From Alcaligenaceae bacterium (GTDB lineage: Bacteria; Pseudomonadota; Gammaproteobacteria; Burkholderiales; Burkholderiaceae_B): a stretch of 40,317 nucleotides of DNA. A program made the translations under genes and the position numbers. Below the pieces are notes generated by a model that did no database searches, was not told the DNA's origin, and saw nothing but the letters and a program-made list of their open reading frames with translations. Each line of letters opens with the position of its first letter. Position 1 is the first letter of the stretch. Shown here piece by piece: positions 35,486 to 40,317 of the stretch. Where the stretch lies: assembly GCA_012839585.1 (NCBI GenBank), contig DUNB01000034.1, positions 1 through 40,317 on the forward strand, written 5' to 3'.

Positions 35486-36151
35486 ATGAGCCAGACCTCT
35501 TTACAAGCCGATGAGATCGCTGCTTTTTTAGAACAAAATCCGCAGTTTTTCCTAGAACACGAGTACCTGCTAAGCCACCTAAAACTTCCTCATCCGCGCT
35601 CAGATAAGGTTATTTCACTGTCCGAACGCCAGACCATGCACTTGCGCAAACAAAATCAGCAGCTAGAAAAACAAGTGGCTCAGTTTTTACATAATGCACG
35701 GGAAAACGAGCTAATTAGTCGCGCGCTGATGAATTGGGCTTGCGATCTACTCGGCTTTAAGGATGGCCCCGAATCCGTCTGCGAGTTTATGTGCCAGCGT
35801 TTAAAAAAACAATACGGTCTCCAAGAGGTGCAGTTACGGCTTTGGTGGCCAGACCACCCTTTTGAGGCCGCAACCGGAAAAATCAGTGCCCAGCACTGGG
35901 TACAAAAACTAAACTCGCCCTACACCGGTCCCACCACAGATCTAGAGGCGGCGACGTGGTTTGAGCAACCTATGGCGTCTATGGCCGTCATTCCCCTGTA
36001 CACAAGGGACACGAATCAATGTGTTGGCGCCTTGGCTTTGGGCTCGGATATTGCCAAACGCTTTACTTACAACATAGGTACGGACTTTCTGGTTGCTATG
36101 GGGCAAATTTTTATGGCTATGTTGGCGCGATTTTATGCAGAAAACGCCTAA
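35486..36151 (+). CDS. DUF484 family protein
   Basis: This 221-residue cytosolic protein has an N-terminal helix (IAAFLEQNPQFFLEHEYLLSHLKLPHP) typical of DUF484, a coiled-coil segment (about 48-75: ERQTMHLRKQNQQLEKQVAQF), and a GAF-like domain to the end. DUF484 proteins precede xerC in many proteobacteria; their function is unknown, perhaps partner or regulator. Its last 17 bases overlap xerC, indicating coupling. Confidence 0.9.
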   Translation: MSQTSLQADEIAAFLEQNPQFFLEHEYLLSHLKLPHPRSDKVISLSERQTMHLRKQNQQLEKQVAQFLHNARENELISRALMNWACDLLGFKDGPESVCEFMCQRLKKQYGLQEVQLRLWWPDHPFEAATGKISAQHWVQKLNSPYTGPTTDLEAATWFEQPMASMAVIPLYTRDTNQCVGALALGSDIAKRFTYNIGTDFLVAMGQIFMAMLARFYAENA

Positions 36152-37118
36152 TACAGAAACCTCTGTTAAGCTCTGGATCGACTATCTGGAGTCAGAGGGC
36201 TTAGCCCCTGACACCGTGGCGGCCTATGCTCGCGACATCAAACATCTGACCACCCGTTACGCTTTAGCCTTTCCTACTGAATACAGCCAGCAACACCTGC
36301 GCTTTACTTTGGGACAGTTACACGGCGAAGGCATACAGCCACGTAGTCTTGCCCGCATGCGCTCAGCCTGGCGCAACTTTTTTAACTGGCTCAGCGAACA
36401 ATACCAAACCGGCTATAACCCAGCGATTGGCGTTCACCCCCCTCATGGCAACTATCCAGACCCAAAAATACTGTCTATAGAGCAAACAGAGCGATTGCTC
36501 AATCAGCCCGTAGACCCCCACGACCCTATCGCTCTCAGAGATCAGGCCATCTTTGAATTGCTGTATTCCAGTGGACTGCGCTTGGCCGAGATCATTGCTC
36601 TAGACGTACAAGCCATTGCCGAAGCTGATTACCAATCTAAAGCGTGGATTAACCTAGAGGACAACGAGGTCGAGATTCAAACCAAAGAGCAACGTCAACG
36701 TACCGTTCCCATTGGCAGCAAAGCCATTCAAGCCATCCAAGCTTGGCTACAACAGCGTCATCAACTGCTTAGCCCAGAGCTACTGTCTGATCCTTCCATC
36801 GATTACGATCGCTTTGCCGCTTTGTTTTTAGGAGCCAGAGGCCAGCGTATCAGCCCACGTGTTATTCAAAAACAGCTGCAATTGCGCGCTCAAAGCGTGG
36901 GGATTCAGCAGCCGGTCTACCCGCATCGACTACGGAATAGCTTTGCCAACCACCTCTTGGAGTCGTCTCAGGATGTGCGTGGTGTGCAGCAGTTACTGGG
37001 GCACGCGAATATCAGCTCTACCCAAAGCCTGAGTCAACTGAACCCTGAGCAGCTGGCTCAATTTATGCAGCTACATCCCAGACACAAAAAAAGCTCAGAC
37101 TCGGATACCGAGTCTTGA
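36135..37118 (+). CDS. xerC: XerC-like tyrosine recombinase lacking the catalytic Tyr
   Basis: This 327-residue protein starts at the ATG at 36135, inside the end of DUF484. An N-terminal core-binding SAM-like domain (about 10-90) is followed by the catalytic domain. R149 (SSGLRLAE), K184 (TKEQ, where families have GKG), H264 and R267 (HRLRNSF) and H290 (LLGH) are present. The nucleophile, nine residues after H290, should be tyrosine (family TQxYTxL) but is L299 (TQSLSQL; codon ctg at 37029-37031). The following residues align well (LNPEQLAQFMQLHPR), so it is not a frameshift. Strand cleavage by this copy is therefore doubtful. A bidirectional terminator overlaps its 3' end. Confidence 0.85.
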   Translation: MQKTPNTETSVKLWIDYLESEGLAPDTVAAYARDIKHLTTRYALAFPTEYSQQHLRFTLGQLHGEGIQPRSLARMRSAWRNFFNWLSEQYQTGYNPAIGVHPPHGNYPDPKILSIEQTERLLNQPVDPHDPIALRDQAIFELLYSSGLRLAEIIALDVQAIAEADYQSKAWINLEDNEVEIQTKEQRQRTVPIGSKAIQAIQAWLQQRHQLLSPELLSDPSIDYDRFAALFLGARGQRISPRVIQKQLQLRAQSVGIQQPVYPHRLRNSFANHLLESSQDVRGVQQLLGHANISSTQSLSQLNPEQLAQFMQLHPRHKKSSDSDTES

Positions 37119-37121
37119 GCT
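37092..37121. terminator. Bidirectional terminator, xerC / znuA
   Basis: AGCTCAGACTCGG (37092-37104) pairs with CCGAGTCTTGAGCT (37108-37121) with one bulged T, flanked by A-run on the left and T-run on the right. It contains the xerC stop codon and serves both convergent genes. Confidence 0.9.
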
Positions 37122-37143
37122 TTTTAGCCTGCCTTGGCACTAA

Positions 37144-38175
37144 TTAATTGGGCTGCAAGGCCTCCAGCAAGGCCTCAGCATTCCACTTCATCATGCCTAA
37201 ATAGTTATCCGCCGGATGAGGTGCTTTTGCTAAGGCATCGGAATACAGCTTTTTACCCACCTTGGCACCGGTTTCTCGGGCGATCTGCTCCATTAGTTTA
37301 GGACTGGAGATATTTTCCATAAAGACCGCAGCGACCTGTTTGTCTCGCATGTACTCGATTAAGCCCGCTAACTCTTTAGCAGACGGCTCGGCCTGACTTG
37401 AGGCCCCCAATAAAGATAAAAACTCAACGCCATAAGCCTGGCCTGCATAACTAAACGCATCGTGCGAAGTCACCACCGTGCGTCTCGAGGCAGGGATTTT
37501 ATCGAACTCGATCAACAGACTAGTATGCAGCTCGCGCAAGGCAGTCTCGTAGTCCGCTGCCCGCTTTTCATAATAAAGAGCATTCTCTGGATCCGCCGCT
37601 ACCAGGGCATTACGGATATTTGCCACATAGGTTTGTGCGTGTTCTAAGCTTTGCCAAGCATGAGGGTCATAATCGCCATGCTCATGGTGCTCAGGGTCAT
37701 GAGCCGCGTGCGCATCATCCGGATCAGAATGAGCGCCCTGATCATGAGGGTTATTTTGATGATGGTGAGCCTCATGCTCATCGGCTTGTGACTGGGGCGT
37801 GGCCACGATGTACTCTTGCTCGTCTTCATAAGCACGCAGTGGTACACCATGAATCACTTCTGCCACCGGCCCCTGATAACCCGCTGCTTTGCTTAATTTA
37901 GGCAGCCAAGCCTCAAAGTTCACGCCATTGATAATCAACAAATCCGCATTTTGTAAGGTTTTAGCATCGCTGGGGCGTGGCTCAAAGCTATGCGCATCGC
38001 TTTCTGGGCCGATAATGCTGATGGAGCGTACTTTATCGCCACCTACCTGCTGAACCATATCGCCCAAAATAGAAAAACTGCTCACTACTTTTAACGGCTC
38101 AGCCATGGCAGCAGCACTGCCTAAAGAGGCTTGCACGACTAGCGCAGACAACGTCAGTTTTAACGCTTTTTTCAT
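37144..38175 (-). CDS. znuA: Zinc ABC transporter substrate-binding protein
   Basis: This 343-residue periplasmic protein binds Zn2+ and delivers it to ZnuBC. Start at 38175 is chosen because AGGATAGGG precedes it and a signal peptide follows (MKKALKLTLSALVVQASLG, cleavage near AMA-EPL). Family motifs are VVSSFSILGDMVQQVGG, DAHSFEPRPSD (first metal histidine), a histidine/aspartate-rich loop (about 120-165, with HHH and several DxH), DPHAW, and VTSHDAFSYAG with a further histidine. It lies two bases after znuB stop in an operon. Zur control is indicated by the upstream palindrome. Confidence 0.94.
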   Translation of the reverse strand: MKKALKLTLSALVVQASLGSAAAMAEPLKVVSSFSILGDMVQQVGGDKVRSISIIGPESDAHSFEPRPSDAKTLQNADLLIINGVNFEAWLPKLSKAAGYQGPVAEVIHGVPLRAYEDEQEYIVATPQSQADEHEAHHHQNNPHDQGAHSDPDDAHAAHDPEHHEHGDYDPHAWQSLEHAQTYVANIRNALVAADPENALYYEKRAADYETALRELHTSLLIEFDKIPASRRTVVTSHDAFSYAGQAYGVEFLSLLGASSQAEPSAKELAGLIEYMRDKQVAAVFMENISSPKLMEQIARETGAKVGKKLYSDALAKAPHPADNYLGMMKWNAEALLEALQPN

Positions 38176-38177
38176 CC

Positions 38178-39062
38178 CTATCCTTTTGCTATACGTTGAC
38201 GTCTCGCGGCAGATTGGCGCAAGGCGTACCAAATCCCACCATGAGGACCAAAAAAAACCGAAACAAAGTACACCGCTCCCGCCACTAAAATAATGGAGGG
38301 TGAGGCGGGCACATCCACATGGAAGGACATCAGCAAGCCCCCATAGGACGTCAGCACGCCTAATATCGCCGCACAGATCATTTGACTGCTTGCTGAATGC
38401 ACCCAGAATCGGGCAGAGGCCGCCGGCAGCATCATAATCCCCACTACCATCAAGGTGCCCAATACCTGAAAGCCCGCGACTAGCGTCATCACCAGCAAGA
38501 CTAAAAACACCGAATGAACCCAGCCATTGCGTCTACCTTGCGCACGCAAAAACAGCGGGTCTAAGCATTCCATAACTAGGGGTCTGTAAATAGCAGCTAA
38601 TACCAGTAGCGCCACCGAAGAGGTGCCAGTCACTAATAACAAGGCTGCATCATCAAGACCTAACACCGTACCAAACAGCACGTGCAACAGGTCCATATTG
38701 GAACCTCGTAAGGACACCAGCAGTACCCCTAAACCCAGAGACACCAGGTAAAACGCCGCAAAGCTCGCATCCTCTCTTAAAGGTGTTATACGTGCGACAG
38801 CACCCGCTAACAGTGCCACCACTAAGCCGGTCACCATACCGCCTATGGCCATGGCACCCAAGGAGAAACCAGCGGTTAAAAAACCCACGGCGACGCCTGG
38901 CAAAATCGCATGCGCCATGGCATCACCCATTAGGCTCATACGACGCAAAATCAAAAACACCCCTAGCGGACCAGCCGCCAACGCCAAGGCAAAAGACCCC
39001 GCCAAGGCACGGCGCATAAAACCAAAATCAACAAAAGGAGAAACCAACCAATCCATCAGCAT
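38178..39062 (-). CDS. znuB: Zinc ABC transporter permease
   Basis: This inner-membrane protein of 294 residues has about eight hydrophobic helices. Family hallmark sequences are FILRRMSLMGDAMAHAILPGVAVGFL-like LILRRMSLMGDAMAHAIL near the N terminus, and FQVLGTLMVVGIMMLPAASAR and DVPASPSIILVAG further on. The ATG at 39062 overlaps the znuC stop by one base (TAATG), showing coupling; the longest frame would run into znuC. Partners are ZnuA and ZnuC. Confidence 0.94.
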   Translation of the reverse strand: MLMDWLVSPFVDFGFMRRALAGSFALALAAGPLGVFLILRRMSLMGDAMAHAILPGVAVGFLTAGFSLGAMAIGGMVTGLVVALLAGAVARITPLREDASFAAFYLVSLGLGVLLVSLRGSNMDLLHVLFGTVLGLDDAALLLVTGTSSVALLVLAAIYRPLVMECLDPLFLRAQGRRNGWVHSVFLVLLVMTLVAGFQVLGTLMVVGIMMLPAASARFWVHSASSQMICAAILGVLTSYGGLLMSFHVDVPASPSIILVAGAVYFVSVFFGPHGGIWYALRQSAARRQRIAKG

Positions 39063-39778
39063 TACAGAAAATCTCCCGCGCATAAATGACGAGCTAAATG
39101 CAGATTCTCTGGGCTTAAAACGGTTTCGCTCTCTCCCCACGCCACCAACTGCCCGCCTAGCAACACGCTAGTAGGAAAATGACGACGCACCATATCTAAT
39201 TCATGCAACACCGCAATCACTGTGCGCCCTTGGGCATGCCAGTCTAAAACTAAGGCCAATAAGTCCTGAGTGGTGTCGGCATCTACGGCAGAAAAAGGTT
39301 CATCTAATAGAATGACGGAAGCATCCTGCACCAAAAGCCGTGCAAATAAGGCGCGTTGAAACTGGCCTCCAGACAAAGTATTAATGCTACGAGCCGAAAA
39401 TCCGGCTAAGCCAACGGTTTCTAAGGCTTGCTGCGTACGGGCGTGTTCTTTGGCATTCATGCCCCGCCACGCCCCAATACGAGACCAAGCTCCCATGGCC
39501 ACGACGTCATACACCGTGATGGGGAAACTGCGATCTATATCCGCTTGTTGCGGTAGAAACGCCAGTTCTGTGCTCGCGTCCAAATTCAGACGAATCTGTC
39601 CTTGCACGGGGGCAATTTCCCCTATCAGACCTTTAAGTAAGGTCGATTTGCCAGCTCCATTAGGACCAACCAGCGCATACAAGCCTCCAGCTAAAAACTG
39701 ACCGCTCATATCGCGTAGCGCGACTTTATCACGCCATCCTAAGCTCACATGGTCTAATTCGATAATCGGCGAGCTCAT
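39062..39778 (-). CDS. znuC: Zinc ABC transporter ATP-binding protein
   Basis: This 238-residue ATPase has Walker A GPNGAGKST, a Q-loop in FLPQQ, signature LSGGQFQRA, Walker B VILLDEPF and switch histidine in AVLHELDM. I start at ATG 39778 (MSSPIIELDHVSLGW), whose GGGA lies inside the small upstream ORF and whose ATGA overlaps that ORF's stop; an ATG two codons upstream is also possible. It couples with znuB at its end. It energises zinc import. Confidence 0.93.
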   Translation of the reverse strand: MSSPIIELDHVSLGWRDKVALRDMSGQFLAGGLYALVGPNGAGKSTLLKGLIGEIAPVQGQIRLNLDASTELAFLPQQADIDRSFPITVYDVVAMGAWSRIGAWRGMNAKEHARTQQALETVGLAGFSARSINTLSGGQFQRALFARLLVQDASVILLDEPFSAVDADTTQDLLALVLDWHAQGRTVIAVLHELDMVRRHFPTSVLLGGQLVAWGESETVLSPENLHLARHLCAGDFL

Positions 39779-39903
39779 AGCCATCCCAATGCCCAAGCGC
39801 TCAATAACCACATGAGTACGATGACCACCGCGGTCCCAGCCAAACGCTGCGCCGCGGACAATAACAAAGCGGATCCAGAATAGGTACGAGTTGATCTACG
39901 CAT
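39775..39903 (-). CDS. 42-aa putative membrane microprotein coupled to znuC
   Basis: This small ORF reads MRRSTRTYSGSALLLSAAQ then RLAGTAVVIVLMWLLSAWALGWL (joined). A basic N terminus precedes one hydrophobic helix (about residues 22-42), suggesting a single-pass inner-membrane peptide, N-in. GGA lies about six bases before its ATG. Its TGA overlaps the ATG of znuC (ATGA), a strong sign of coupling. It lies between the Zur operator and znuC, so it should be zinc-regulated. I do not recognise it; the evidence is position, coupling and composition only. It could be a leader that merely supplies translation to znuC. Confidence 0.5.
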   Translation of the reverse strand: MRRSTRTYSGSALLLSAAQRLAGTAVVIVLMWLLSAWALGWL

Positions 39904-39928
39904 GAATTTTCCATCAAGCCATTTACAA

Positions 39929-39954
39929 GTTTGTTATGTTATAACATACCAAAC
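39929..39954. promoter_or_regulatory. Zur box between znu operon and zur
   Basis: The core TATGTTATAACATA (39935-39948) is a perfect palindrome, extended by GTTTG on the left and CCAAAC on the right, so that 24 of 26 bases pair; one position fails. It resembles the Zur consensus (TGTTATANTATAACA) and lies between the divergent zinc-uptake operon and zur. Zinc-bound Zur should repress both sides. Confidence 0.85.
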
Positions 39955-39973
39955 CTTATTTTATACAGAGCTT

Positions 39974-40317
39974 ATGCCTATTCATGTCCTTACGCCTCAA
40001 GCCATCGAGCAGCAATTACAGAACGCAGAGACCCTGTGCAAACAGCGTCACAAACGACTTACGCCTATTCGTAAGCAAGTTTTAGAACTGCTCATTCGTG
40101 CTCAACGAGGCCTTAAAGCCTATGAATTATTAGATCAGGTCCGTGCAGTGCAGCCCAACGCCGCCCCTCCGACCATTTATAGAGCTTTAGACTTTTTAAC
40201 CGAATTGGGACTTATCCATCGTTTGGACGCCATTAATGCCTGGACAGCGTGCGTAGATGTGGCGGGAGAACCACATGATCTTCTAGTGGTTTGTACCCAG
40301 TGTGGCAACGTCGCTGA
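39974..40317 (+). CDS. zur: Zinc uptake regulator Zur (Fur family), partial
   Basis: The gene runs off the window; 114 codons are visible. It starts at ATG 39974 (MPIHVLTPQAIEQQLQN) after a weak ribosome-binding site. The winged helix shows LTPIRKQVLELL, LKAYELLDQV and PPTIYRALDFLTELGLIHRL, which match Zur more than Fur; HDLLVVCTQCGNV carries the C-x-x-C structural zinc site. It is divergent from the znu genes across a palindromic Zur box, supporting zinc-responsive autoregulation. The dimerisation end is outside the window. Confidence 0.93.
   Translation, partial: MPIHVLTPQAIEQQLQNAETLCKQRHKRLTPIRKQVLELLIRAQRGLKAYELLDQVRAVQPNAAPPTIYRALDFLTELGLIHRLDAINAWTACVDVAGEPHDLLVVCTQCGNVA

Noticed and set aside
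38783-39171. Plus-strand ORFs opposite znuB and znuC
   Set aside because: They are antisense shadows with proline/arginine-rich composition and no family resemblance.

Overview
The window looks like chromosome of a betaproteobacterium, most likely Burkholderiales/Alcaligenaceae (a Paenalcaligenes-, Advenella- or Oligella-like organism). This rests on the moderate GC, the metK / lipid A acyltransferase / DUF484 / xerC block, the holin-like gene next to metF, and orphan LivK-type solute-binding proteins beside aromatic-degradation genes. Genus is inference. I saw no rRNA, tRNA, CRISPR array, insertion sequence or prophage.

Region 1 (1-9240) is a catabolic locus. A six-gene minus-strand operon encodes, in transcription order, a NicX-family ring-cleaving dioxygenase, an alpha/beta hydrolase, a YciI-family protein, a large FAD aromatic hydroxylase, malonyl-CoA decarboxylase and malonyl-CoA synthetase. 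A LysR regulator is divergent, and an orphan ABC solute-binding protein lies convergent to the regulator. The NicX-like enzyme suggests an N-heteroaromatic (hydroxypyridine-like) substrate. The maleamate amidase and maleate isomerase of the known nicotinate/picolinate routes are absent and a malonyl-CoA module takes their place. This is the best candidate for an undescribed pathway.

Region 2 (9238-16190) is mixed: a 1-Cys peroxiredoxin, a GntP-type permease, an O-antigen-ligase-like protein, a DUF3617 protein, a DUF2478 protein, a TauE/SafE exporter, and a second paralogous solute-binding protein. That second protein is divergent from a benzoate/2-aminobenzoate-CoA-ligase-like enzyme (16423-18075). 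The intergenic region between them shares a motif with the nicX/lysR intergenic region, which hints at co-regulation.

Region 3 (18072-21643) holds a PhoP/PhoQ-like two-component system with a PepSY protein in its operon, a divergent second PepSY protein with a direct-repeat operator candidate between them, and a cytochrome b561. Region 4 (21709-34380) is housekeeping: AI-2E exporter, nadE, ilvD, a small membrane protein, a MidA-like methyltransferase, a DMT exporter, cca, a lipoprotein lytic transglycosylase, 5-formyl-THF cyclo-ligase, metF, a 4-TM holin-like protein and metK.

Region 5 (34606-37118) has a lipid A acyltransferase, DUF484 and xerC. The XerC has every catalytic residue except the nucleophilic tyrosine, which is leucine. 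Region 6 (37144-40317) is the zinc-uptake locus znuA-znuB-znuC, headed by an unreported 42-aa membrane ORF translationally coupled to znuC. It is divergent from zur (cut by the window end) across a near-perfect Zur palindrome. No gene-free stretch exceeds about 250 bases; the intergenic regions are described in individual entries.
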